Below, one piece after another: positions 36,103-48,000 of a stretch of 64,000 bases of DNA (its first letter is position 1; each line of letters begins with the position of its first letter). A model generated the notes under the pieces. That model had not been told where the DNA came from. It ran no database searches and saw only the letters and a program-made list of their open reading frames with translations. The position numbers were made by a program, and so were the translations under genes. Location: the NCBI GenBank assembly GCA_963576785.1, contig OY756142.1:1364001-1428000 (forward strand). The letters are read 5' to 3'. This stretch comes from Chlorophyllum brunneum (taxonomy: Eukaryota > Basidiomycota > Agaricomycetes > Agaricales > Agaricaceae).

Positions 36103-37154
36103 ATGCCTTCCTCACCTAATTTTTTTCGGGCTCTCGATGACACCACGGTCGTCGGAGACTCGGAGCCAGAAAGGGACACACAGAAAAAGGCTCCTCGCGG
36201 CAAGCTCGCTCAGCGAGCGGATCAGGTGACCATACGGAAGAAAGCCACTCATCCAGAAGAAGTCCTCGAACTGACGGACTCAGACTCAGAAAATTCGCCA
36301 CCAAATCCAACCATCTCGAGTCGTATTAGGCTGGCAAAACCAGGTACTTGGCGCATCTTTGGGCCACCGACTCATGCTTACTACTCCACGTAGTGGCGGG
36401 AAAGTATCCTTCGCTCACTGAATCGGCTTCCAATCCCCTCTCAAGAATGCGTTCATCACTTGACCGGTTTGTGTTTACAAGTCCATCGGCAAGGACTGCC
36501 ACGCGCTCCATTTCGACAACCGCCTTACAAAAGAAAGTGGTTTTATTTAATGGTGTAGCAGATGGGCCGAAGATTCCACGCAGTCGTCGAAGGCCAAGTT
36601 TGCTCGCTATTCAAGTTTCCGAGTCTGCTCTTTCTCGGTTAAACAAATGCGTGTGTTGCGAAACCCGGTGGACCATAAGAAAAACTGTTTCCCAGAAGCT
36701 TAGTCACATAGAGGCGTGCTCCAGGGGGCGTTCATATACCTCGGAGACAGTATCTGTCCTCATCAGAAAGGAGCTGAATGTGGCTGGGGAAACTACTGCG
36801 GAGGACACCATGACGACGACTCACCTCGAAGGTGTTGTACAAGATGCACTCACCAAAAGGAAACAGAAAAAGATTGGATCTACGGTACAGCAGTATACTG
36901 ATGAAACGCGGGAAGTCATGCTCAGACGTGCACGGGTAATCCTGGGCCCCGCAATCAACCTCGACGGCGAACATGAAGCGTCACTAGATCTTCCGGTGTC
37001 AACCCAGGCGGTTCAACCATCGTCGCGTTGCTGCCCACCGACTACTACCAGTACCATGGCATCGGGCGTGTCACCGTCGTCTCCATTGTGGTCCTTTCGT
37101 CCTTCCAAACTCAAATATCAAACCTACGGAAACCACAGTGGGAGTTCGTGCTGA
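36103..37154 (+). CDS. zinc-finger nuclear protein, possibly Slx4-like
   Basis: Two exons (36103 to about 36341, then from about 36391) encode about 330 residues up to the first stop. The N-terminus is acidic and basic by turns (EEVLELTDSDSENS), as in DNA-repair scaffolds. Residues around 185-210 form a putative C2HC zinc finger: KCVCCETRWTIRKTVSQKL then SHIEAC. The helix after it (ETVSVLIRKEL) resembles the N-terminal part I recall of basidiomycete Slx4, scaffold of the Slx1-Slx4 structure-specific nuclease, but this is uncertain. The typical C-terminal Slx1-binding domain is not seen. The gene may continue: a frame containing MAPDSIIPRDEESIS at about 37.36 kb can be reached by further introns. 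Confidence 0.5.
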
Positions 37155-37937
37155 ATTAACTCACTGTAAGACGATGACCCGTCCCCATTCCGTGAAATGT
37201 TGCACATCGGTGGAGCTAAGTATGTGAGTTTGGTTCATACTTAATCTTTCTGAAATCGTAGCTTACAGATAAGTCACATAATCAGTGGTGACTGTTCCCT
37301 TGCAGCAGGGAAACCACGTCTCTCTTCGGTACACGTCATTCTCACCTGCGGATTCTCAAGAATGGCGCCCGATTCTATTATTCCACGCGACGAAGAGAGC
37401 ATCAGTAGTACTCCTGGACCATCGTCCTTTATATCTAAGAGAGCCCAAAGTGGTGAAGGGGTCTGCCTGTATCTCGTCTTCATTCTAGGCCATGACACTA
37501 TCTCGGGTTGTAATGAAGAAACGCCAGGCACGAAGTCGTCGTATCGGCGCTGTCGAGAAACTACGGGAGGGAAAAAACCTGCGCAAGGATCATGCAGGAC
37601 CTTGGCTTGTATGGCTAGATTTTATGGTATGAAGTGTGCGATATATCATCAATTTCCGACGTTTTGATTGTTTACAATCCAACCTGTCCACTCAAACAGC
37701 TGGTGCCACTGGTGGGGGCACCGGGGCCGCTGGGGTCAAGGATAGTTGCTTTCCTCGATCACCAGGTGGACTCGTTTCCATGCACACGAAACCGTGTTTA
37801 ATTTTCTACCAATCGGCGATCAATTATAAGGTTATCATAGTACTATACCGCACGTCCGTTGTAGGCACTTTAACAAGCCATCAGTTGCAAATTTATTCTA
37901 AGGTAATATGCCAAACACCGGATGATAGGATTATTCT
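37155..37937. other. unresolved stretch, possible 3' exons of the zinc-finger gene
   Basis: The plus strand has a longer open frame at about 37272-37450 containing DSIIPRDEESISSTPGPSSF, and one at 37485-37618 rich in Lys and Arg. Both have some coding character but I cannot place consistent introns of normal length between them. The far end is the 3' flank of the folylpolyglutamate synthase gene, whose stop is at 37938. Confidence 0.3.
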
Positions 37938-39926
37938 CTATAAAGCGACCTGCGATAGACCTGCGACTTCCACGACACCTCCGACCAAGTGCAAACTACC
38001 AGCGACAAGGACTTTTGTTGATGCAGTATTGTCATTCATGCTCTTGACCTGATTAACTGCGTGCTCTATTGATGGAAGGACATGAATATTCTCTTGCGGA
38101 TATTCGGGTAAGGCGGAAGACCAAGCTGCGGCAAGCTGATGTTGAATTGTTAGTTTAGTGAGCTCATCATCGGGAAGTGTTTTTGCAGTCAAATCTACGG
38201 AACTTCGTGTGGGTACCAAGTGGGGGTGATCACGTTTCGGCTCACCTCCTTTGAAATGTCCATCGGCGTATGTAATATTGCTGCAGAAGATGACATGGTC
38301 GAAAAACCCAAGCGGATCGTGTCCGTTTTGATTTGCCTGACTCACAATCCTGGTGTTGATTGCTCTGAGGAACGTTTGACCAGAACGACTTCCTGTACAG
38401 TTAAAGACCAGAATTCTCTTTACTGGAGGCCTACCAGTGGTCAGAACGTCTGAAGGACAAATGTGGATTCATACTCACGATGTCTTTTGAATATCAATGC
38501 CAATGCCGGGGGTGAGGAACCACTCCATGCAGCACTCCAAGCTCTCCAACGTATGTGCACCATCCAGGTACCAGGTCAACTTCATTTCAACGGGATCAGA
38601 GACAGTTTGACAGCGACCCGGCCATCTCGTGACTCTGAGTCCTTCGACGAACGTTTTAGAAAATTCCTCCGCATTGTTGAGAGCATTACGCTCTTTGAGG
38701 AATGTACGAGCTAGTTCAACTGCTATCGTAGCATTCTGAATCTGATGCTTTCCGGCCAGACCTATCTCAAAGTGAGATACGTTACCTGGAATAATTCGAT
38801 TCTACCTCACCTAGTGGGATCTTTAATAAGACATCGGGTGTCTGCACGACGTTGAACGAGGACGTCTGTCATGTGTTTAGGTTGAGCCTATTTGCCAGCA
38901 TTATGGGCGTCTTACTTTGAGCTCCTTTGCTCGTTCCTCCAGGACTTGCATCCCTTCTTGCGGCTGATATACCGTAAGCGCTGGTACACCCTCCTGTAAA
39001 ATTGTTCAGTGCAAGTGAGAGTCTGTTTCAAAAACCCACCAACCTTGAATATACCTCCCTTCTGCCAAGCGATTTCCTTGAGTGTCTTCCCCAATACATT
39101 CACATGATCAATGCCCAGCGCTGTAATGCCAGTGACTACAGGTTTAGGCACGACATTTGTACTGTCGTATGTGCCACCCACGCCAACCTCAAGAATCGTC
39201 ACATCCATCTTCATTGTCAGGAACGTGTGGAAAGCAAGGAGAGTCATGAAACGAAAGTAGCCTGGCATGAAAGATGTTTGAGGTAATCTGCGCTGCAGAG
39301 TACCTGTATTAAAAAGGATCTTCCACTGCTAACTTGCAATACTCACCCCGTCGTTCGCCTGGAGCCTGTCCCACACTTCGAAAAAGTATTTTGTAAATTC
39401 ATCCTCCGAGATAGGAACACCATTTATACGGATACGTTCCCGTACGGCTACTAGGTGTGGTGAAGTATATAGACCTGGAGTAGTTCCGTGAGCCATCTGA
39501 CAATAAAATTGACCAAGTTCTCATACCGACTTTCCATGAAGGCCTTGTGTGTTGCAAAATTGAGCTCACGAAGGCACTCGTCGATCCCTTGCCTTTGGTG
39601 CCAGTAATATGAATGACGTTCAACTCATTAAGGTCGTCGGGCTAATGTAGAGGTGTCAGAGAATGCAATAGCTGTGGGGATGACCGCACAAAATAGCCAA
39701 TTCTTTTCAAATATTCCAGCATCTCGGGTATAGCAAATTCGCTCAGGCGGCCGCCAGAAGCCCGGACTGCTTCGAGAGTGGCGGCATTAGATTGAAGACT
39801 ATTGAGGTGATTGATAGCATCTTGGTAAGTTCTCGTCGATGACATGTACCGATGCGAATGGCGCTTAACGATAAGGCGAAGATGGATGGGTCTAAAGGGG
39901 AATGATAAGAAGTGAGGACGACTCAT
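37938..39926 (-). CDS. folylpolyglutamate synthase
   Basis: The ATP-binding P-loop is [19 protein letters not shown]. Blocks typical of FPGS follow: [55 protein letters not shown] and the C-terminal [18 protein letters not shown] adds glutamates to folates so that they are kept and used in one-carbon metabolism, both in cytosol and mitochondria. Two in-frame starts are seen. The first, at 39926, gives [20 protein letters not shown], an Arg-rich presequence of mitochondrial type. The second, at 39845, starts [20 protein letters not shown], exactly the cytosolic N-terminus. This is the arrangement of dual-localised FPGS in other eukaryotes. Introns are numerous (about eight). Its 5' end faces the BRCT gene across 183 bp. 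Confidence 0.9.
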
Positions 39927-40109
39927 CAAGACGCCTCGATCTGGCGAATAACAGGTCAGCACATGCCGTAACTCTAGAAGACTGTCACGTTCACGCTCAC
40001 GCGCACTGTGACAGTGTGACGGCATGTCCACAGCCTTGTCGCTATCTGGAGTCGTTGTCTGTGATTAGCACTTGATCTACTCTTTTTCTGCTTATTCGTT
40101 CATGTATAT
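39927..40109. promoter_or_regulatory. shared promoter FPGS / BRCT protein
   Basis: 183 bp lie between the divergent starts (from the upstream FPGS start codon). Several near-identical short elements of type CACGCTCACGCGCAC occur at about 39.99-40.01 kb. I see no TATA box. Confidence 0.35.
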
Positions 40110-40949
40110 ATGGAGCGTTATTTTTCCAAGGTCGTCAACGCATCAAATTCCAGGGGAGAAAGCAGGAAGCCAAGATATCACCCGTACAAGCCCCAATCCC
40201 TATCACCAAGAAGTGAATTGCCTGATACAATCAGTATGTTTGACCTCCAAAAATGACACATAAAGGATTCTAAGACTCCAGAGTTGAACGGTCTAAATCC
40301 AAATTCACTGCCAGGGAACTCAACCGGGTGCTGTTGAACAGTCTCTCAAGTGAACATAACCCAATCACACACTCCGATGCAAGAGAACGAGCAGGTCGAT
40401 TCTTCCACATCATCTCTCATACTTTAAGTGACGTTGAAGTTGCAGATCGGGCCGTTTCTACCTCAACGGGGCACCAAGTCAACGAGGAGCGCGTAAACCG
40501 AAAATCGTATTTTGAAGACCGAGAAAGGAAGTTGAGCGCGCAGCAGAATTCAAGCTCCAACTCGAACGGTGTGCTTCGATCGGTCCGCGTTTATCTGAGC
40601 GGATATCTGAGCGGCACGACAGACATCGAGTTGAAGAGAATCGTCATTGAAGCCGGAGGTCAGACCGTGTACGTGATTTCATGCTTGTTGACGTTGAATC
40701 CCAGGTGTTCTAATCTCCCCTAGTATGACGCCAACTCAATGTACCCATATAGTGACCTCTCAGTGGTTGAGCGGGTCGAAGACACACCGACTTTTGACGA
40801 CCAAGATGAGAACCCAACCGTATGTGGTTCGCCCTGAGTGGATTTTTGACTCCGTCGCCAAGGGCAAGCGACAGCCAGAGCGGGGATACGCCATCTCTAT
40901 CGATAATACTCACAAAGCTGATATGTGTACCCGTTGGAAACATATGTAG
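40110..40949 (+). CDS. small BRCT-domain protein, Rev1 N-terminus-like
   Basis: Three exons, about 240 residues. The start MERYFSKVVNASNSRGESRK is the first ATG with a consistent frame. A basic, Ser-rich part leads to SYFEDRERKLSAQQNSSS and then a BRCT domain: VRSVRVYLSGYLSGTTDIEL, RIVIEAGGQTVMTPTQCTHI, VTSQWLSGSKTHRLL, and YVVRPEWIFDSVAKGKRQPE. The order and the Tyr-Phe/arginine-rich stretch before the domain recall the N-terminus of the translesion polymerase Rev1. The gene stops shortly after BRCT (CTRWKHM), so no polymerase domain is encoded. Either a stand-alone BRCT adaptor or a relic of Rev1. Introns at about 40.23 and 40.67 kb. I cannot tell which protein it binds. Confidence 0.7.
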
Positions 40950-41456
40950 AGTGTGTGGTATTCATCGTGTATCTTTACTTGTGTACAGTTGTGGAAATCG
41001 CAAATACTGCTCTATAGAATAATGGTCCCAAAGCGGGAACGGTAACACCTGGAAGACCTAGCGGTCAGTGCTGGTCGATATGAATGAAGACAGAAAATGA
41101 AGAAATGGTCAGGGCGATCCCAAGCGTATATAGGGTGCCAGGGTATTTATCGTCAAAGACGCACTCTGTCTGGTGCACAGCAAAAGAGCCTCATCATGAA
41201 GGTCGAGAGAAGTGACCACACACCTTTTGGAGAAATAAAAAGTATGAGGCACAGAAAAAACGGCTGCCACACGACTGTATTTATTGATATGTGTTTGGAG
41301 AAGACTTTCCCACGGCTAGGCTGGGTCCCGACGTCACAAGCGTATTCAGGGTGTTCATTGCTAGAGACTTTACCGATCCTGGGTTTACTGCCCTTCCTCC
41401 CCTGAATGCAAGCACTGTCTTCCCGCTCTCATTCCAACGCTGCCCTCCTATTGTCA
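40950..41456. other. intergenic, EFR3 promoter
   Basis: About 500 bases between a stop and the Efr3 start. No conserved exon is visible. An in-frame ATG at 41406 could add 17 residues to Efr3, but the conserved family start is the ATG at 41457. Confidence 0.45.
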
Positions 41457-44400
41457 ATGCATCATATCTTCACCCCCAATCACGTGCAACTCCTCAACGC
41501 TTGCTATCCTCCTTCTTCCGCTCTCCTTGCCGCGGGCCCAAACTATGCGCCGAACTCTCATGAATTAAGCCGTTTAACATATTATGCGTAAGTGCACCGT
41601 GTTTTTGGAATGCCGCCCTTAAACTCGGAACGTCCCGCAGGTCTAATAATCGCGGTAAATTAACTAAACTTGGGGCTGAGCTAGAGAGGCGCCTCAAGAC
41701 AGAGTGTCGCAAAGCGTGTAATGGGAATATGCGCATGAGAGCGTGAGTTTTCTGTGACTATTAGCCGACGTTCTGACTGTAACAAAGCAAAGATCTCTTC
41801 TTATTACTCTCTCAATATTCCGCTCCCTGGCATCAGAGTGCAAACGCGATATAGCACTCCTGTCACCTTTTCTGATCACTTCCGTCGAAACAACGCTAAT
41901 ATCTTTGGCTTTGGACCTGGAGGTCGTAGTCAGAGTAGCAAGTGTTGTAGGTGCCTGGTTTCCTCGGACCTCTTGTCTTCTCATCCCGCTATGTGTAGTT
42001 CACTGCTTGGACTACATACACCGACGGTCACCTCATCGGTGCAGACAATACTCTTACCAAAAATTACCTATCTTCTCTACGCACGTTCGCTTCTCTCAGT
42101 CGTAACGATGCTCACGACCACGAAATGCGAAATCGGTAAGCCCCAATCAAATACTGGGAGCCATTACACCCCTAAGTTCATGGTAGCACAAGGTTGATAG
42201 GAATTACCACACTAACGGCTGCTTTGAATTCAGAAGCCCTGTATAATGATTTTCTCCAGTTCCGAGCGCAGGTTTCAGTCTTCCTATACCCAATCCTCTT
42301 CATCCTACTTGGATCTGAAGTATCGACCCTCACAGAACAGTGCGTTCGTCCATTGATAACTGCTGACATTATTCTCATGAAAATAGGGCCATCGAAGTCA
42401 AGGACCGTGGCCCCATTTCTCCTTCACTTGCAGAGTTTCGCCAACGTCCCACTTATGAGCGGCGCGCTGCCTCAATCCACATTCACGTCGATGGTGATAA
42501 AGGACCATCAAACAACGACGTATCCGACGCGGCTCTCCGGGCATTGTTTTCGCTCCTCAACCACGCGAACAGCCCTCAGTTAGGGTTCATAATGCAATCA
42601 ACATGCGATAACCTCGATGACCTTGGGGGCTGGACCAAAATCGATCATTGTTGCTGGTTGGCGCAGAGTATAGCTGATTGGGCTCAGTATCAATACCGTT
42701 ACGTCGTTCCCACTTGGCTTGTGGAACGCTTGCTCGAGCACCAGAACTCGACAGCGGTCACCCCTATGCACCAAGCACTCACCGCTATGATCACTACCGT
42801 TCTCAACTCTTCCACCCGAATGATCAACCTTTCTTCATCTGACATACTCTCAAATCTTACAACAATTGTCATCCGTCGATCTTCTATAGACCCGGAAGAT
42901 TCGTTGATTCCGCTGTTGGAACGTTGTATAGCTTCCCTGGGTACCCATGTCTACTACTCGGATCAGATCCAGGACTTAGCAGTACGTCTGAACTACCTTT
43001 TTTAACTGTCACTGAGCCACCATTTCGCAGGGAGAGCTCGTCAGCCGCCTTGTCACTGTCGAGATTCAAGGTGTTTTGGCTCAAGGAAAACCTGGTTTTT
43101 TCCGCGCCCGCTCAGCCGCCATTCGTGCCATCCTAGCTGGACTCTCTGGCCTTGTGGAAACCGCCAACAAATCTGACGCCACTGCTCCAAACCATACACA
43201 CAGGTCGCCATCGCTGTCTAACGCGCCGACGATTAGTCGTTCAAGTTGGGACCTTACTCACGACAACCGTGTGGCCAGGAGGACCAGAGTTCCTCCTGAC
43301 ATTTGGCAGGACACTCTGAGCTTGATTTGCGATCGAGACATTTCCCTTCGGATGGACTACACCAATGCCCTTATCTACTATATTACTTACGAAATGCCGA
43401 AGTATGGAGACTGTCCCGGTCCCGACGGCACCAAAAGAGCTCGTAGACTTGCGGAGGGGCCCATTGTAAAAGCCGCTAAAGCAAGCGCACTTCTACATCC
43501 TGGCGATGTCATCAACAAGCTTCTAAATGCATTGCACGCCTACTACTACATGCTTCTAACTTGTCCCGTGTTAGGTCTTACATCACACCCATCTCCAGGC
43601 ACATCCTCAACCGCAGTTGTCGACCTTGCTATACCGTATGGTCCCGGTCAAGAGGAAAACGATACCTTAAGCCAAGACCGGCGCACATCCATATCACCAT
43701 CCCAAGCTACGGGCCGACCGTCGTTCTCGATATCACAAGGGCCGCGTGATAAGAAAATATCGCTCATCTATCAGTACATCAAACGTGCTCCAAGCTGCCT
43801 GTCTGCTTTCCCAGCTGCGTCTTTCAACGATATTCAAGATGCACTCAAAGTCCTCCGGACCGTACAGGAACAAGTTCCTATCCGAGGATTACTGGCGGGT
43901 GTTCCAATGCTCCTCGCGCTACAACAGGCGACCAGAGCTTCAGACGAGAATCCCAATCTTCTAAGATGGATATTTGCTATTGATGAGATGGTTGCAAGGG
44001 TCTGGCTTTCTATTGGGAATGTTTGGAATGTACCCGAAGTAATCCAAGTGGCAGAACAGGTATGATGGTAAAATCAAGATTTCAACGTAACTTTTGACCA
44101 ACTTCCCAGGCCCTTGGAACGATGAGAGTGTCCTTCATCGCACCACAACCAACTCTGTCAGAGGATACGTTCCTCACTCTGCAAGAATTTTCCTGGAACC
44201 AGGGCGTTCCTTGGACCTCTGTCAGTGGAGAAACAGCACTTCGCGCCATTGTATCGAATGAAACGGTGCTGAGTGTTCTAAGCGTTGATAACGAGACGCT
44301 GATGCGGCGTCTTGCAACGTCCTGGACACCCGAAGCCGCTCTGAACGATTGTAAGCTAAGCAATCGCTTCTCCATAGCCCCGAAATGTTGACCATACATT

Positions 44401-44822
44401 CAGTTGAACGGTTATCCGGCTTTGAGACCACAGCACGGGGCGACGGTGTTTCGCCGCTACTTAGGATTTCACCTGCTCTGATGCATATGAACAATATGTC
44501 ACTTCAAAGCTTGGCTCGCTCAACACGTGGCCTCGGTGTCACTGACCTTCGTGAGGCTCTGGAAGGAAGAAGTAACATGTCAAATCCTGCGTTAGCTAGG
44601 CCACCTTCAATATCTACCTTGGACCATGCATCATCACTTGTGAGCGGCGAAAACGGCCTTCGCCTTACTCAATCCCGCTCCAGAACTCGTCCCAAGAAGC
44701 GCATTGCCCCATCCGCCTCCGGAGACGTACGAGATGTGCTGTCGAAACTTGGAATTGGGAAACAAAATGGAAATCTTCTCAGAGCTTCGTTCTCAGCCTC
44801 ACAGAAAGCAGATCAGCGATAG
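41457..44822 (+). CDS. EFR3: plasma-membrane protein Efr3
   Basis: The N-terminus MHHIFTPNHVQLLNACYPPS, followed by GPNYAPNSHELSRLTYYA, is the recognised Efr3 signature. The remaining roughly 950 residues are helical repeats (armadillo/HEAT-like). They include TYERRAASIHIHVDGDKGPS, LRALFSLLNHANSPQLGFIM and YTNALIYYITYEMPKYGDC, and a Ser-rich, basic tail (SRSRTRPKKRIAPSA) ends QKADQR. Efr3 anchors the Stt4 PI4-kinase with Ypp1 to the plasma membrane to make PI4P. Introns are at about 41.59, 41.74, 41.95, 42.13, 42.34, 42.97, 44.06 and 44.35 kb. The short N-terminal stretch has a patch of basic residues suited to acidic lipid. The tail matches a phosphorylated C-terminal region in yeast Efr3 (inference). 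Confidence 0.85.
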
Positions 44823-45090
44823 CTTTTTATTAGCTTATTTGCTACACTGTATTTATTGATCCTCAGGACATCAACCCCTTTGGTATTACTTACTTAACTT
44901 ACCAGCTAATATCGTGACGGTGCATTCTGTCCACAAATGGGATTACAAGCACGTGAGATCAGCTGCAGTTGATCGGACGCGCTATTAACAGCTTTATCGA
45001 ATCACATACATTCTTATGATTCTCCCCTCAAACTTCAACCTCATCGTCAGCCGTAGATTTCTTCGAGGCCACACATAGAGGGCGACATTA

Positions 45091-48000
45091 ATGGACACAG
45101 CCACGACAAACATTACAACTCACCTTCGCTTCCTCGTTGACGATTACGAGGACGGGCTGAGCGTTTCTGATCTCCTTCGGAGGGACGTTGATCAGTGGTT
45201 CTCGTATGGATCTCACTGGTAGTGTTGCGCACATTTTCAAAAAACTTCTTTGGCAGATTGGACAATGCGTCGCACCACCAAGCCCACGAGGGCGAGCAGG
45301 ACAAATGCCTGGACATCACCGATGACTCCATCCTCGACGTGTACCTAGCCAGCGGAGTTGCTGAAATCGAACACAACGAGCTTATTTCGAGACTCAAAAA
45401 GCACGTCCGCCCGTATTCCCAAAGAAAGCACCCTTGCTGAACAACGTGTACCATAGAAACCCCAACCACGACACCCTAATTCCAGCCATTCATTCACTCC
45501 TCTTTTCTCAAGACGCCAATGATACCATATCCGAACAAATGGCTGAACTTGTTGGGTTTGACAACTTGGATCTTGTGATGGAATTACTGGAGAAACGCGA
45601 CATCAACAAAGGAACAGTAAGAAGATTCTGTCTTGCTTGCGTGGCAGAGCATTTAAACGAATCAGATATCTCGCTACCTTCTCTCTCAAGAGCCCTCAAG
45701 AGTCACTGAGAATGAAGTTCCTTATGTTATAGTGTTAGGTGCTTCTGGCTCCTCGTGAACACGAAACCTATTTTTCTGATTCCCTGAACGCCTACCAGAT
45801 ACTGACTCCACAGACCTCTCATCTGAAGCTGCTCGTAAACGGATGGTAAGGCAGTTTCAGGAGAACGCAAAAAGGCCCGTTTTCTCAGGGGTCATGGTAT
45901 GCCGATATTTTCCTCGAACCTTAGAGGTTACAATCTTACGGTATCAGCACGAAACGCACGAAGCGCTTCCGCACGTCTACAGCTCTTCGAATCTCTCGCA
46001 AAATAGCACACTATCACCAACAGGGAAGAGGTATTTGCTGCCCTTGGGGACCGAAAGAAGATACTGCGAGGTCTGCCGGGCAAACTGGTGACAGGAGTCT
46101 TGCTCATACAACTGCATAGGAGTACGAAGAAGTCATAATACCTCCCGCGAGGCCCGTTCCCTCCAAGTCAACGGAACGTTTGATTCCCATCTCTGAGCTT
46201 GATTCTCTCGCAAAGGGCTGCTTTCCAGTAAGCGATTTGGTTAACCGTGAAGAAAACGACGAGTCACATCGTACACGAACAGGGCTATACATCCCTCAAC
46301 CGCATACAATCGATCGTCTATCCCACAGCCTATGGAACAAATGAAAATCTACTGATTTGCGGTACTGACACGTTTATATGCAAATTTTGGCCTTCCGCTG
46401 ATTCAACTTGTTTAGCTCCCACCGGCGCTGTATGTAACGTCCTTAGTCTACGCAGTGTCATCCGTTGAGTCAACCACGACAGGGGAAAACGGACGTAGCT
46501 ATGCTCACAATTCTGCGTGTTATTGATCAACACCGTTCTCAAGCCCCTTCCGGGGTGGAGCTATCTTCCACGATTCACCGGGACACCTTCAAGATTATTT
46601 ATGTGTATGCACTTTCGGTATTCTCCGCCCACAACCCCGTTTATATCATCATCGCAGTGCTCCTATGAAAGCACTGGCCGCAGAGATTGTTCGAAAATTG
46701 GGAAAGCGCCTTCGCTGGCTTTCAGTCGAGGTCAGGGAGCTGACTGGTATGGCTCCCATCAGGTTTTGCGTAGACCCCAATCGAATGAAACAGGTGATAT
46801 ACAGATGACCAAAGCAGAAATTGCCACCACTCAAATCATTGTTACAACCCCGGAGAAGTGGGATGTAGTAACCAGGAAGCCTACAGGCGAGGGAGAGCTT
46901 GCATCTGTGAGGAACCCGGACTTCCTGCTGCGACAGACACCCTGAATTTATGTTGTCTAAGAGCCTTAAACTGCTTATCATCGATGAAGTGCATCTCCTC
47001 AACGATGACCGGGGTGCCGTCATAGAGACTATAATTGCAAGAACGCTTAGACAGGTTGGTGATCCGGCATTCTGTGGCCATGACTGACGATGCACAGGTG
47101 GAAACAAGCCAATCTGTCATCCGTGTAGTTGGATTGAGTGCGACTCTCCCTAATTTCTTGGATGTCGCAGAGTTCCTCAGGTGAGCTGGTCGCCTGCATA
47201 AACACCTGTATTCAACTGTTCTACAGTGTATCCAAATATAAAGGTCTATTTTACTTCGATTCCTCTTTCCGACCAATTCCTCTAGAACAGCACTTTTTGG
47301 GTATCAGAGGCAAACCTGGAAGTGCGATCGCACGCAAGAACCTTGATCGTGTCACCTTCGAAAAGGTTTCGGATCTAGTAGCACAAGGGCATCAAGTCAT
47401 GGTGTTCGTTCATGCCCGCAAAGAGACGGTTAAAACAGCCATGGACCTCAAGGAAGCTTCCGTTGCCAAGGGAAATATAGACGACTTCAATTGCCAAGAA
47501 CACCCACAATGGGAGCTGTTCCGCCGAGAGATCAGTCAGTCTAGGAACAAGGAGATGAAACAACTCTTTGACGATGGCTTTGGTGTTCACCACGCTGGGA
47601 TGCTACGATCAGATAGGAACTTGATGGAGAAATTGTTTGAGGCTAGAGCAATCAAGGTGAGGAATCATTCCACGGTAGATGCCCTTGGTTGCCCATACAA
47701 ATACCAGGTGCTATGTTGTACAGCTACTCTCGCATGGGGCGTCAATCTACCCGCACACGCTGGTAAGCCCATCTTCAACCTCACAGAACAACTTATTCAT
47801 TCTGTTTGGAGTTGTCATCAAAGGCACACAAGTGTACGACAGTTCGAAAGGCTCTTTTGTGGATTTGTCTGTCCTGGATGTCCTACAAGTTTTTGGTCGA
47901 GCGGGGAGGCCCGGAATGGAGACAAGTGGAGAAGGTTACATCTGTACAACTGACGATAAGCTTGCACACTATCTCGAAACCGTTACGTCACAGGTGAGAG

